Positions 7,601 through 15,528 of a DNA stretch of 64,000 nt are shown piece after piece. This DNA comes from a virus, in the IMG/VR virus record IMGVR_UViG_3300046012_000505, positions 1 through 64,000 of that record; one strand, 5' to 3'. The translations under genes and the position numbers were made by a program. Position 1 is the first letter of the stretch. Each line of letters begins with the position of its first letter. A model generated the notes under the pieces. It was not told the DNA's origin. It saw only the letters and a program-made list of their open reading frames with translations, and made no database searches.

Positions 7601-9354
7601 CTGCCGATCCCGACCGGGCTTGTGTCGATCCCGATGCTGTCGAGCGCGCTACCGAGGGACATGCCACCCCCCGACGTTGCCCCGCCACCCATGCCGCCCG
7701 CCGGACCGCTGCCGCTGCCGGGATCGCCGCCGCCGGTCGACGTGACCGGCAATCCGGTTGGCGACGCGCTCGCGCCCGTCGCCGCGGGCGAACCAGCCGG
7801 CGGCGTCGTGAACGGCGCGCTGCTCGGAGGCGGCGGCGAATAGTACGACGTCGGATTGATGTCGAGATTTCCGGACGGCGCCCCTCCCGTTCCGGAACCG
7901 CCGCCCGAAGGCACGCCCAGAATCGGGATCGGGATGCCGCGGCCAGGCGACGGCATGAACCCGGAGACGAGACCGATGCCGTTCGCATCTGCGAACCCAC
8001 CTTCCGCGAATCCGCGCCGCACGGCCCCGCCGCGACGAAAATCCGTCGGTACGGCACTGTCCAGCCATGAGACATCGCCGCCGCCGAACCCACCGAGCGA
8101 CCCGCTGACATCGCCGCCGAACCATCCGGCGCCAGCCGACTGACCGCTGGTCGCCGCCTCTGCGGCACCCGCCGACGATCCGCCCGAATCGAACGGCACG
8201 TTCGGACCGTTGTTCGGCCGCAGATTCATTCCGCTGACAGCCTTGGCAGCCGCGAGGGGGTCACCTGCCTCGTATGGCGGCGGAAATGCCGGCGGCCCCT
8301 TGCCGCGCGGTCCCGGCGGCAGATCCGGAATGAACGAGATCGACATATCAGGGATGTCGTGATGCGGCCCGACGAAACCACCGGCCGCACGGTGCGGAAT
8401 GCGACCGCCGCGAGCGGCGAACAGGTTCGTCAGCCACCCGTTCGACCCGAATCCGCCTGTGCCACCGATGACGCCAAGGGCACCGAGCCCCAGCCCGGCA
8501 ATCTGCCCAGTCGTGCTCGGCGCCGGCGATGTCGTCGTGCTCGTGCCGCCGCTATTCCCCCCGATGCCCTCGGTGATATTCGCGAGGTAATTGGTGGTCT
8601 GGAACGGATATGCCTGCCGCTGCAGGAACTGCTCGTACGGGATGTTGATTTCCGACTGCGCCAGTTGCTGCTGGAGCGCGCCGGTCTGCAATTGAGCCGA
8701 CGCGCCGGACAGCGCCGAATTCTGCGCTTCGTTGCCGAGCGCGCCAAACTGCGACGCCGCGTTCTCGGCGAGCCAGTTCTGCGCCTCCTGGGCACCAACG
8801 CCGGTTTGCTGCTCCGTGTTGAACTCGCCGAGCGCCTGGCTGTAGCCTTGGTTTCGCAGCCCGGCGAGGGTCTGGTCCTCGGCGAGCTTCTGCTGCCGCG
8901 CGAGCTCGCCCTGCGCCACGCCCGCGCGGTCACCACCCCATGCACCCTTCGCGATCGCGTTGCCGACGACACCCTGCTGCTGCTCGGCGTTGCTTTCGTC
9001 GATATTGGCGCGCGTCGTGTTGACGACGTCGTTCGTGTACGGCGACTCGTACTGCTGGACAGCCTGCGGCGAGAATGCGGTCGGCGTGACCGGAGTCGTG
9101 CCGGACGACGCAAACCCAGCCGCGGCGTTGATGTACGGGTTGGCCGCCCCTTGCGCATTATTGACGGTGTCGAACGCCTGCTGTTGCGCGGGCGTAAACC
9201 CGGCAACCATCGGGCCGGTGTACTGCTGCAACGGCGCATTGGCCGCCGTGGTCGCGCGCGAGACGACGTTGTTGTAGTTGTCGAGGACGCTCTGCGGCGG
9301 TCCCGACGTCGATGAGACTTGCTGGGTGCCGCCGCCGCTTGAGCCCTTGCACAC
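4642..9354 (-). CDS. Large virion/injection-type protein carrying a Hint (mini-intein) domain
   Basis: This is a 1,570-residue protein. I chose the GTG at 9354 because the product then starts MCKGSSGGGTQQ, a typical N-terminus for this type of podoviral internal or tail-tip protein, and GGAG lies nine bases upstream; a TTG at 9369 has no ribosome binding site. Residues 1-280 are Gln/Asn/Ala-rich and probably helical. A long Gly/Pro/Ala-rich middle follows, and then a complete Hint domain at residues 744-873. The C-terminal part has a helical repeat with many Gln, Glu and Lys residues around residues 1310-1420 (AEQQQTGREQQKLDTEAQYR). It is probably a structural or ejected protein, inferred from position and composition. 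The stop overlaps the start of the polyvalent gene by one base. If the Hint domain splices, the mature protein is about 1,440 residues; if it only cleaves, it yields two fragments. Confidence 0.85.
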   Translation of the reverse strand: MCKGSSGGGTQQVSSTSGPPQSVLDNYNNVVSRATTAANAPLQQYTGPMVAGFTPAQQQAFDTVNNAQGAANPYINAAAGFASSGTTPVTPTAFSPQAVQQYESPYTNDVVNTTRANIDESNAEQQQGVVGNAIAKGAWGGDRAGVAQGELARQQKLAEDQTLAGLRNQGYSQALGEFNTEQQTGVGAQEAQNWLAENAASQFGALGNEAQNSALSGASAQLQTGALQQQLAQSEINIPYEQFLQRQAYPFQTTNYLANITEGIGGNSGGTSTTTSPAPSTTGQIAGLGLGALGVIGGTGGFGSNGWLTNLFAARGGRIPHRAAGGFVGPHHDIPDMSISFIPDLPPGPRGKGPPAFPPPYEAGDPLAAAKAVSGMNLRPNNGPNVPFDSGGSSAGAAEAATSGQSAGAGWFGGDVSGSLGGFGGGDVSWLDSAVPTDFRRGGAVRRGFAEGGFADANGIGLVSGFMPSPGRGIPIPILGVPSGGGSGTGGAPSGNLDINPTSYYSPPPPSSAPFTTPPAGSPAATGASASPTGLPVTSTGGGDPGSGSGPAGGMGGGATSGGGMSLGSALDSIGIDTSPVGIGRDIGSTIGGGLLGPVGAIAGRSLGATIGHAIDPPTPANSVFGGPEPMGPKGSAGGVDSEGAPGATDGAGVGSGSVGADNAQGGTQGGPGGVGSSPGGDNGAGGVGNGGGESGTGSGHGEGGVGGEAGGGGTGADAGGGGGGGGDGGGGDGGGDGGGGDGCFTGETLILMADGTSRPIADIVVGDLVAAFADHRGSALESRAVTDVMKHENHSVYSIDGLVLATGEHPFLSGGGDWVDADSINPGDELTLGNGGLHVVERIARADGVHDVYNLTVEGLHTYVAGGFRVHNSKRYGGTVRRRHHFDVGGDVSTAAMAPGGGFAGNANLQSSYQNYTQMPIEKLRELSMRVPASTPQGAMLRRAMAAKTMNPGADQQMGPTAFASAPSGFAPAPMPTGGMRRGGRAGFADGGDIDFADTFGPEPDVVPFVGPTLPAGFKGSRPPVNPGDWFGDVGSAIYHGAARAFNPANTPNLFHDVPDVPEGHPTSLAMRDGMPAVPAGVASAAELAPAPDAAPVPLRGFAPTTRDDVDPAVVDDAVRYGRPEMNMPGVDMGVDATPSPAAVARVAARRAATDGLYDPSRPPLSPQQKAIAADLQRFSGQQTDGPLPGSKAGAISDIDPNTLTWQGDPVSGRGRMVRVGDIEWGPGGLGAPGDDDRPHEGTFPPAPSGFSAGPSTTAAAEPTAPSHPAPSGFGNANLWLALATAGAGMAASRNPQALGAVGEGLQHGLKSIAEQQQTGREQQKLDTEAQYRKDEIAARKQGYELEAKKLDELAGYHRGELGVRQDQATREAQRDHELADYHAGLLNMGRYQWQPGTDTDPESGQPVTGMWQLPTKGDEKPVFHPGSSITGKAGGNAGMTQALVKTLMDSGAAKTAQEALAIIKDPAGTHAQMLHQAQEKLAVEASKGDVGGVGDPVGTLNKWRSYYGLGAAPASAPGVATAAAPAARPQIPAPLADIAPNLDWSAGRRQFRDRATGKIYDATGNPVE
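6736..7125 (-). other. Hint / mini-intein domain inside the virion protein
   Basis: This stretch encodes 130 residues with the hallmarks of an intein without an endonuclease. Block A begins with Cys (CFTGETLILMADGT), block B is ATGEHPF with its histidine, block F is VYNLTVEGLHTYVA and block G ends in VHN. The next residue is Ser, a permitted +1 nucleophile for splicing. The domain follows a run of Gly and Asp residues rather than sitting in a conserved enzyme site. That is more typical of bacterial intein-like or Hint processing domains than of classical inteins. The residues needed for splicing are all visible; whether it splices or cleaves cannot be read from sequence. Confidence 0.9.
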
Positions 9355-9451
9355 GGATGGTCGCTCCAACTGAGCAACCCATCAGCAAGCGCTGCAAGAA
9401 ATGGGAAGGATTATCGACCGGACCGGCGGCGCGCCGATCGGGGAGATGGCT

Positions 9452-9480
9452 ATTGTACGGCGATGCGAGGTCGCGCGCAA
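9452..9480 (-). promoter_or_regulatory. Sigma-70-like promoter for the virion/polyvalent gene pair
   Basis: Reading the minus strand, TTGCGC (-35) is followed by exactly 17 bases and TACAAT (-10). It lies about 100 bases before the GTG at 9354. The same architecture occurs at 14300 and 16927. Confidence 0.65.
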
Positions 9481-9567
9481 CTGCGCGGTCGGGGATTTGA
9501 CTTTTCTGGAAATGCGCGCTCTGATTGCGCCGGTGTGCAGCAACGAACCATGCGAGCGAGATTCAAT

Positions 9568-9903
9568 ATGAGAACATTTCTGGTCTGCTCTCTTGCCGTC
9601 GCGCTGGCCGGATGCGGCCTCATGAAGGCCAACGAGACGTCCCGCATGGACGCTACGCAGATACAGCAGGTGACGAACTACGATCTATGCAACCGCTATG
9701 TGAACAGTCGGGTGGCCGACATTGAGCGCGACAGGCGCGGGCTCGGAAATTGCCGCTCGCCGGACGACGCGATCAACCGAGCGACCTACATGCAACTCGT
9801 CCCGGTCGGCGCGCAATTGGCCGTGCCGCAACGACCCGCCGTGTCGACGGCAACGTGCAACTCGGTCGGTGGCACGCTGTTCTGCACCGGAGTGACGCAG
9901 TAG
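9568..9903 (+). CDS. Small putative lipoprotein
   Basis: This 111-residue protein is encoded on the plus strand between minus-strand genes. I start it at the ATG at 9568 because the product then opens with a clean lipoprotein signal: MRTFLVCSLAVALAGC, with lipobox LAGC and the acylated cysteine at residue 16. An in-frame ATG at 9550 would only add six residues. The mature part has four further cysteines (LCNRY, NCRS, ATCNS, FCTG) that could form disulfides in the periplasm. Its strand suggests it is expressed separately from the virion genes. It could act in superinfection exclusion or surface alteration, like other phage lipoproteins, but nothing in the sequence proves a role. It ends two bases from the convergent acetyltransferase gene. 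Confidence 0.75.
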   Translation: MRTFLVCSLAVALAGCGLMKANETSRMDATQIQQVTNYDLCNRYVNSRVADIERDRRGLGNCRSPDDAINRATYMQLVPVGAQLAVPQRPAVSTATCNSVGGTLFCTGVTQ

Positions 9904-9905
9904 CC

Positions 9906-10367
9906 TTACGCCGCTGCGGGCGCTGCCCTCACGACGAACAGCGCGCCGATCTGCGGGCCAAGCTGTCGCTCGTACAGCCTGATCTTTGCCTGCGTGCGCT
10001 CGTTGGAGAGCACACCCATCAACAGCGGGCGCTCAAGTTCGCCGGCGGCGTACTTAGCCCATTGCAGCAGCGACTTCGCGTGCTCCGACTTCCGATACGG
10101 CTCGGACACGAAGTTCCATAGGTCTTCGATGTGCTGGTTCTGCGAATACCACCAGTTTCCCACGTAGAGTCCGACGCTCGCCTCGATCACGCCGTCTCCC
10201 CGGATGACGCCGATCACGGCGCGATCACGGTTGATGCCGCGGCCAAGCGCCGCCCTGACCATCGGCTCATCCATCGGCGCCAAGCCGTTCTCGGCGTGCA
10301 TTTCCCTGAGCAGAACCATCATCGGCTCTGCATCGGACGGGGTGGCGAGGCGGACCTCTGAGGGCAT
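9906..10367 (-). CDS. GNAT-family acetyltransferase-like protein
   Basis: This 153-residue protein starts at ATG 10367, with AAGGA six bases upstream. It has the layout of the GNAT fold: an N-terminal strand-helix (VRLATPSDAEPMMVLLREMH), a central strand (DRAVIGVIRG, then ASVGLYVGNWWYS) and an acetyl-CoA-binding loop-helix segment around SEPYRKSEHAKSLLQWAK. A late strand, RPLLMGVLS, and a helix follow. The substrate is unknown. GNAT proteins of this size are common in the structural regions of tailed phages and may modify host or virion proteins. It is the last minus-strand gene before the convergent lipoprotein gene. Confidence 0.75.
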   Translation of the reverse strand: MPSEVRLATPSDAEPMMVLLREMHAENGLAPMDEPMVRAALGRGINRDRAVIGVIRGDGVIEASVGLYVGNWWYSQNQHIEDLWNFVSEPYRKSEHAKSLLQWAKYAAGELERPLLMGVLSNERTQAKIRLYERQLGPQIGALFVVRAAPAAA

Positions 10368-10375
10368 GACGATCC

Positions 10376-10771
10376 TTAGGGGTTGATGGCCTGCCGCTCA
10401 TCGTGCGACGCACCGCGCTCGAAGTGCGCGAGCTCGCGCCGAATCCACGCTTTGAGGCCGACGAGCAATTCCGCATGGTCGCCGAACTGCTGCTCCATCG
10501 TCTTGGCCGCCTCGGCGACCGGCGCGGCCTGCGACACGATGGTTTCGGCGGCGGTCACGGCGCCGGCGAACGCGGCGGCCTGACCCTTCGCCTGGGCGGC
10601 CGCTCCGCCGATTTCCGCGCCGACCAGCGGTGCGGCGGTCTCGGCGACCTTCTCGATCGTATCGAGTGACGCCTGCTGATTGCCGGCCTGCGCGTCGGCC
10701 TGCGCATGGTCGCCGAGCGTCGGGCCGGCGGCGGGTCCTGCGTTTGGGGAATCGTTGCTCTGATCGTCCAT
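10376..10771 (-). CDS. Hypothetical virion-associated protein
   Basis: A 131-residue acidic, Ala/Gln-rich protein starting MDDQSNDSPN at ATG 10771, with AAGGAG six bases upstream; a TTG two codons earlier overlaps that site and is unlikely. The N-terminal 45 residues are low-complexity. The rest is predicted helical (TIEKVAETAAPLVG; MEQQFGDHAELLVGLKAWIRRELAHFE). It lies in the virion gene block between a structural protein and the acetyltransferase. I do not recognise a family. The middle helix is hydrophobic enough (AAAFAGAVTAAETIV) to associate with a membrane. Confidence 0.7.
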   Translation of the reverse strand: MDDQSNDSPNAGPAAGPTLGDHAQADAQAGNQQASLDTIEKVAETAAPLVGAEIGGAAAQAKGQAAAFAGAVTAAETIVSQAAPVAEAAKTMEQQFGDHAELLVGLKAWIRRELAHFERGASHDERQAINP

Positions 10772-10793
10772 GGTCAACTCCTTCTATGGCCGG

Positions 10794-11486
10794 TCAACGG
10801 GCCGGCCCTGGCAATTTCTGCATCTGCTTGATCGTCTTGGCGCGGACGTGTTTCACAAACGCGTCCAGCACGTTATGCCCCCGTCGCAGGGCGAGCTTCT
10901 TGTGGCCCGGGCTCCCATTCGGGTTTCCGCCGCCCAGATTCGGGTGATACGCCACCACCTCCGGCGGGATCACGACCTCGCCACCAGCCGCGACGATCGG
11001 CACGCGGCCCTCGTCGACGCCACCAGACCCGCCGCCGTGCGCGAGGTGCGAGGCGGCTGGCGCGTGCGGGATCGTTGAGCCGCCATGGCGCGGCGCGGCA
11101 TGAATACCGTACGGCATCGAGCCGAACATCTTGTCCGTGACGGCGGCGCCGGCCATCGTATTGCCCTCGCCGAGACCGGAAACGACGTCCGCCGGCAGCA
11201 CGTAGGCGCCGGCGGGGACGTCGAGATTGTGGATGTCGGTGCGCCCGGGCCCGGTCGACTTTATGAGGCCAGCGTTGAAGGGTCTGCCCTTCGACTCCTC
11301 CTCATGATACGCCTCGCGGGCGCCGAACGTCGGCGATGGTGGCGTATAGCCGCCGGCGGCGCGCGCCGTGCGCCGCGCAGTGTTCAATGCGATCGCAATG
11401 GCTTGCTGCCTCGGCTTCCCGGCAGACAACTCGCGCCGGATGTTCTCCGACACGGCACCCCGACTATCGCCCTGAACCAGCGGCAT
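10794..11486 (-). CDS. Conserved phage structural-region protein
   Basis: A 230-residue protein starting at ATG 11486. Its first 40 residues (MPLVQGDSRGAVSENIRREL, then GKPRQQAIAIALNTARR) form a short basic module seen at the N-terminus of many podoviral virion-region proteins. The remainder is Gly/Pro-rich with motifs GAYVLPADVVSGLG and EVVIPPEVVAYHP, followed by a basic C-terminal helix (HNVLDAFVKHVRAKTIKQM). The role is unknown. The leader is only about 22 bases and contains an operator-like palindrome that also supplies the GGAG ribosome binding site, so this gene is probably under direct repressor control. Confidence 0.75.
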   Translation of the reverse strand: MPLVQGDSRGAVSENIRRELSAGKPRQQAIAIALNTARRTARAAGGYTPPSPTFGAREAYHEEESKGRPFNAGLIKSTGPGRTDIHNLDVPAGAYVLPADVVSGLGEGNTMAGAAVTDKMFGSMPYGIHAAPRHGGSTIPHAPAASHLAHGGGSGGVDEGRVPIVAAGGEVVIPPEVVAYHPNLGGGNPNGSPGHKKLALRRGHNVLDAFVKHVRAKTIKQMQKLPGPAR

Positions 11487-11492
11487 TCAATA

Positions 11493-11510
11493 ACTCCACG
11501 GGCCGTGAAT
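11493..11510 (-). promoter_or_regulatory. Operator-like palindrome, copy 1
   Basis: The plus-strand text ACTCCACGGGCCGTGAAT is a near-perfect dyad (half-sites CCACGG and CCGTG). It sits between the -10 box at 11508 and the start codon at 11486. Related sites occur at 40272, 44381, 47663, 51280 and 51365, each upstream of a gene. Confidence 0.6.
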
Positions 11511-11536
11511 ATACACAACCCGCCAGCGGATGCCAA
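11508..11536 (-). promoter_or_regulatory. Sigma-70-like promoter upstream of the gene at 11486
   Basis: On the minus strand TTGGCA is followed by 17 bases and TATATT. The palindrome at 11493-11510 overlaps the end of the -10 box, a classic repressor arrangement. Confidence 0.65.
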
Positions 11537-11542
11537 TACCGC

Positions 11543-12181
11543 CTAATTGATGAACGTCACGGCCATGCCCATGCCCAGCACGTCATCCGCAGCCCCTGTA
11601 GTCGGACTGGCACCGGTGACCTTGAGCACGATGGCGCCCGAATCGGTCTCCGCCCCGTTGATCGGCAGGGCAGCCGCGAACAGCACCGCCCCCGCCTCGC
11701 CGCGGCCGGTCCCGATCTGCACGTTGGCGGCCTGCTTGAATATCTCCATCCGGATATACCAGCCGACGCCGCTCCCGGTCTGCACGCCGGACGAATAGGA
11801 CGAGGCGCCAAAGAACAGCTTGACCGTCTTGTTATCGGCGTTGGCGGCGAATTTGCCGAACGCCTCGATGACGACCCCGCGGCCGACCACGTCGAACGAG
11901 CTGGCCGGGAGCGTGTAGGTGAACAGGGTGTCGTCCGTCGTGTCGGCGCCGTTGCCGATGCCGGCAACGGAGAATTGCGACGAGAGCCGGCCCATCGGCT
12001 CGACGGTGCCGATTCCGACCGCGCCGGCGTTGATGACCGGCGGTATCTTGAACGTGTTCGTCCCGGTGAGCGTTTGGTCGCCCGCAACCGAGAGATAGGT
12101 GGCACCCATCGTCTTCGCGACATTGTTGATCGCGACGACGGCGTTCTTGATCGCGGTGACGACGTCATTGAGACTGCTCAT
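11543..12181 (-). CDS. Putative tail fibre/virion surface protein
   Basis: A 212-residue protein whose ATG at 12181 overlaps the stop of the upstream DNA-stabilisation gene (ATGA). The N-terminus is a short helix (SLNDVVTAIKNAVVAINNVAK). After it comes a beta-rich, Gly/Ser/Thr-rich body typical of fibre or spike proteins (YLSVAGDQTLTGTNTFKIP; GWYIRMEIFKQAANVQIGTG). The phrase TLTGTNTF resembles the repeated elements of phage fibre shafts. It is probably a small fibre or decoration component. No enzymatic motif is visible. Confidence 0.7.
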   Translation of the reverse strand: MSSLNDVVTAIKNAVVAINNVAKTMGATYLSVAGDQTLTGTNTFKIPPVINAGAVGIGTVEPMGRLSSQFSVAGIGNGADTTDDTLFTYTLPASSFDVVGRGVVIEAFGKFAANADNKTVKLFFGASSYSSGVQTGSGVGWYIRMEIFKQAANVQIGTGRGEAGAVLFAAALPINGAETDSGAIVLKVTGASPTTGAADDVLGMGMAVTFIN

Positions 12182-14205
12182 CGCTTACCCGCCGGCGCGC
12201 CGTTATGGAGGATCGACCCCGTTCTCAAAAACACCCCAAGCGCGCTCGTCTCGACCTTGAGAGAGACATATCGGCCGCGGCCGCGCACGATGACGTATTG
12301 GGTGCTCGGCGTGATCGTGAAGGGCCCGAAGGTCTGCACCGGCACATTCGGCGCCGGATAATCGGTCATCACCACCGTGAGCAGCGCGCTGGCGTTGGCG
12401 GGCGGCGCTATGCCAGGCGTCGGCGCCCAGATGAAGTCCGGGATCATGCGCTCGAGGAAGATGTAGTCCGTGCCCCCGTCGAGCAGGAAATAGCCGCTCT
12501 GCCAGTAACTATCGAGCGCGATACCGTCATTGTCGTAGACGCCCGGGAGATCGTGCTGCTGCATGAGCGCGTTGCCGTCGACGCCGATCGGCGGCCCGAG
12601 CGCCGACTGGTCGACCCATGTGGTCCGGACGAGGTTGCCGCAGCACCACGCTTGGTCGACGGTGTTGTAGGTCACGAAACTGTCGATCTCGCCGGTGCCG
12701 GTCGCCGACGGGAAATAGAACGTGATCTCGTTGAACAGCGAATTGACGGCCGCGTGGATCTTGTCGACCTGCTGCGCGTTGAGGTTCTTGAAGATGAAAT
12801 CCCAGACCGTGCAGGGCAGATCGCGAACGCCCTGCCCGTCGAGGATGTAGAAGCTGCGCTGACCCATCCAGACGACGCGCTCGCCGATGACGCCCGCCGC
12901 GTGCCCGGCGACCAGCCCGACCTCGGACGCCACTTTCGTGAATCCGAAGACGAGTGGCGGCTGCACATACTGCATCGCCCACAGGTCGACGTCCGTCCAG
13001 ATCAGACCCTGCTGCGGCGCCTGCACGCCGCCGACAATGCGCGATCCGGTCGGCAGCCGGAAGGAGCCCGCCTGATTGAGCGCCGTCGCCGTCCAGACGG
13101 TGAAGTCGCTGGCATCGGTCCAGCGGATCAGGTTGGGGTCTTGGGTGCCGCTCGTCTCGGCGCCGAGCGCGACGAATATCTGCTGCGGCATCGCGACGAA
13201 CGACGCCGTCATCATCGTCGGGCCGTTCGGCACCAACGTCGCCGGCACCTCGCTCGGCGGTGCCCAGTAGTAGGACGGCCCGTTCGTGTAGTTGCCGATC
13301 AAATCTTGGCCCCAGTTGTCGAGGAACCACTGCCTGACCGGGATGAGGACTGACCCCGGCGACGCTCCGCCATAATCGCCGCCGCCATAATCGCCAGCGC
13401 CGTATCCCGACGTCGCCGTGGCCGACGCGCTGCCGGATGGGATCAGGTACTGGTACTGTGCGTCGCCACCGTTTTCCGACCCCGTCGCATCGGCGTTCGC
13501 GTTGCCGCCCGGCGCGATGAAGAACGTGTTGGCCGTCACCGGAGCGGTGACGACAAACGTGCCAAGAATCACCACCGTGGCTACGGTCGTGGAAATCTGC
13601 ACCGTAAAAAGGTCGCCCGCGATCAGGCCGTGATCGTCAAGGGTGACCTCGATATCCGGCGACCCGTTCGTCGTCGTGAACAGCGGCACCGCCCCGCCGC
13701 CGGTGACACCCGCCGTCGCGTTGCTTGCCGCCGTGATCGTGTAGTTGTCGGCGTCGACGACGGTCTGGACGAGGTAAAACCCCTGGATGATGAGGCCGCC
13801 GACCGATATCGGGACGAAAATATCGACCCAGTCGCCAGCCTCGGCGCCGTGGCCCGTGTCCGTCACGGTGACGGTGGCCGAGCCCAACACCGTCGTGAGC
13901 GCCACGGCGACGTCGTGCGTCACGCGGAGCGGCGTGACGTCGAGGATTTGGCCGCCGGCGAACACCTCGAGCCGCTGGTTGGTGCCCTCAGCGAGGTACG
14001 GGTTGCCGCCGAGGTCGGACCAGACGTGCGAGCCGCGCGCGGTCCCGATCAGCGCCGTCGACGAGATGCGCTGCCAGCCGCCGATTTTCTCTGCCAGGCC
14101 GTCCTTGAAGCGCGCGAACGCGGACGAGCTGTAACCGCCCTCATTGAGAGCCGGCGTATACTGCTGGTTGACGCCCGGCCGGATTTTGAGTGGCGCGAAG
14201 CCCAT
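12178..14205 (-). CDS. Packaged-DNA stabilisation / tail-hub protein (P22 gp10-like role)
   Basis: A 675-residue protein starting MGFAPLKIRPGVNQQYTP at ATG 14205. The opening pattern, including FARFKDGLAEKIGGWQ, is that of the podoviral stabilisation proteins which plug the portal-tail channel. The body from about residue 260 is beta-rich (repeated WT, DLWAMQYVQPP, ERVVWMGQRSFYILDGQGV), consistent with a propeller-like hub. Residues about 101-250 are an inserted beta domain in two tandem halves that is clearly paralogous to residues about 104-250 of the adaptor protein encoded at 18057-19253. A promoter lies about 95 bases upstream. Confidence 0.8.
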   Translation of the reverse strand: MGFAPLKIRPGVNQQYTPALNEGGYSSSAFARFKDGLAEKIGGWQRISSTALIGTARGSHVWSDLGGNPYLAEGTNQRLEVFAGGQILDVTPLRVTHDVAVALTTVLGSATVTVTDTGHGAEAGDWVDIFVPISVGGLIIQGFYLVQTVVDADNYTITAASNATAGVTGGGAVPLFTTTNGSPDIEVTLDDHGLIAGDLFTVQISTTVATVVILGTFVVTAPVTANTFFIAPGGNANADATGSENGGDAQYQYLIPSGSASATATSGYGAGDYGGGDYGGASPGSVLIPVRQWFLDNWGQDLIGNYTNGPSYYWAPPSEVPATLVPNGPTMMTASFVAMPQQIFVALGAETSGTQDPNLIRWTDASDFTVWTATALNQAGSFRLPTGSRIVGGVQAPQQGLIWTDVDLWAMQYVQPPLVFGFTKVASEVGLVAGHAAGVIGERVVWMGQRSFYILDGQGVRDLPCTVWDFIFKNLNAQQVDKIHAAVNSLFNEITFYFPSATGTGEIDSFVTYNTVDQAWCCGNLVRTTWVDQSALGPPIGVDGNALMQQHDLPGVYDNDGIALDSYWQSGYFLLDGGTDYIFLERMIPDFIWAPTPGIAPPANASALLTVVMTDYPAPNVPVQTFGPFTITPSTQYVIVRGRGRYVSLKVETSALGVFLRTGSILHNGAPAGKR

Positions 14206-14299
14206 CTGTTGCGCGCAGCCGCTGTCGGGCAGGCGACTCGCGGGCGTCGCAAGGCGCGGCCAGGAAGATCAGCGGCCCGCAGCGCGCAGAGCCAACGGT

Positions 14300-14328
14300 A
14301 TTCTACGCGGTCGGCAGATGGGGCGCAA
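14300..14328 (-). promoter_or_regulatory. Sigma-70-like promoter for the stabilisation-protein operon
   Basis: Minus strand: TTGCGC, 17-base spacer, TAGAAT. It is almost identical in layout and flanking sequence to the promoter at 16927-16955. Confidence 0.7.
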
Positions 14329-14391
14329 CGCGGGTTTGCATGGTTGCCGCCGGGCGGCGGGCGGTGGTAGGAAGACGGCGAGGGGACGGGC

Positions 14392-15528
14392 ATGACAGAA
14401 CCGAAGCCGCTATTCGTCTTTGGCATCGCGCGATCGGGGACGAACCTCATCGCGCGGATGCTCGATCTCCATCCTTCCGTCGAGATCGCGCTCGATCCCT
14501 TTCTTGCGCTGTTCAAATCATTCCGAAACGCCGCTCAATCGGCGGCCGGCTTGCCGTTCGATCCCGGCGCGCCGTTTCAAGACTATTACTTCGCCCCTGG
14601 CTCCGCCGCTGCTCTCGACGCGATCCTCGCCGCCGATCTCAGCCTGCCGCTCGACCCCGCCGAGCTTCCCGCGCTGCGCGAGCGCATCGCCGGGCGGGCC
14701 GGTCTCGAGGCCGCCGATATCCCGCCCTTCCTCGCGCGTCTGTCCGGCGCGACCTATCGCGAGGCGTTCGCCAGCGGCCTCGCTCTCGTCGCCGCCGCGC
14801 GCGCCAGCGCCATAACCGAATGGGTCGGCGTCAAGGAGTTGTGGACGCTCGAATTCCTGCCGACGCTCGCCCGCGCTTTTCCAGACGCGAAATTCATCAT
14901 CGTCGAACGTGATCCGCGCGCGGTCATCGCCTCGCTGCAAGCAATGGCAGACCGCGACCCGACGCAAGCGGCGCATGCCCCGTCGTATCTCAGGCACTGG
15001 CGCAAGGGCATCGTGCTGGCGCGCCGCTTCGCCGCCGACGCCGCGCTCGGGCCACGCCTCGCCATCGTGCGCTACGAGGATGTCGTCGCCGACCTCGCCG
15101 CCCATGCGCGGCTTTGCCGCTTTCTCGATCTCGTCGAATCGGCCGCGCCCGATCTACGCCGCGCGCCCGACCGGATCGCCGGCGGGGAATGGCTCGGCAA
15201 CAGCAGCTTTGGCGCGCTGCATGGCGTCTCGCCCGCCTCGCTCGACCGCTGGCGGGACAACCTGACGCCGGCGGCGGTCGCTGCCGCCGAAATCATGTGC
15301 GGGCCGGAAATGATGCGCGCCGGCTATGCCGCTAGCCTCGCCGAGCCAGCGCCGGGCGCCCTGCTCGATTTTCTCGCGGCTTCCGATCGCGCGCCGGGCG
15401 GCTGGCGCAGCGATAGTGGCGACGCATTCGCCGAATTCGGCAACGAGGTTTCGCGATCACTGATCGCCGCCGGACAGATCGAGCCCGGTCGCGATACGCT
15501 GAGGCGGTGCTTTTTGGTCGACGGCTAA
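14392..15528 (+). CDS. Sulfotransferase-family protein
   Basis: A 378-residue protein on the plus strand inside the minus-strand virion block, starting at ATG 14392 with AGGGG about seven bases upstream. It has both PAPS-binding signatures of sulfotransferases: the 5'-phosphosulfate loop near the N-terminus (FVFGIARSGTNLIARMLDLH) and the 3'-phosphate-binding segment AKFIIVERDPRAVIASLQAM. These are followed by YLRHWRKG and VRYEDVVADLAAHARLCRFL, also typical of the family. The predicted reaction is transfer of sulfate from PAPS to a hydroxyl or amine of an unknown acceptor, perhaps a host surface glycan or a virion component. The gene ends four bases into the convergent tail-fibre gene. Its orientation suggests a cargo gene with its own expression. 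Confidence 0.85.
   Translation: MTEPKPLFVFGIARSGTNLIARMLDLHPSVEIALDPFLALFKSFRNAAQSAAGLPFDPGAPFQDYYFAPGSAAALDAILAADLSLPLDPAELPALRERIAGRAGLEAADIPPFLARLSGATYREAFASGLALVAAARASAITEWVGVKELWTLEFLPTLARAFPDAKFIIVERDPRAVIASLQAMADRDPTQAAHAPSYLRHWRKGIVLARRFAADAALGPRLAIVRYEDVVADLAAHARLCRFLDLVESAAPDLRRAPDRIAGGEWLGNSSFGALHGVSPASLDRWRDNLTPAAVAAAEIMCGPEMMRAGYAASLAEPAPGALLDFLAASDRAPGGWRSDSGDAFAEFGNEVSRSLIAAGQIEPGRDTLRRCFLVDG

Noticed and set aside
6697-8070. Plus-strand frames rich in Ala/Pro over the glycine-rich virion gene
   Set aside because: They are complements of Gly/Ser-rich codons and contain no protein-like pattern, and the true frame carries a complete Hint domain.
12205-13353. Plus-strand 382-codon frame opposite the stabilisation protein
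   Set aside because: Composition (Arg/Asp/Val repeats) is that of an antisense shadow and the minus-strand gene is clearly real.
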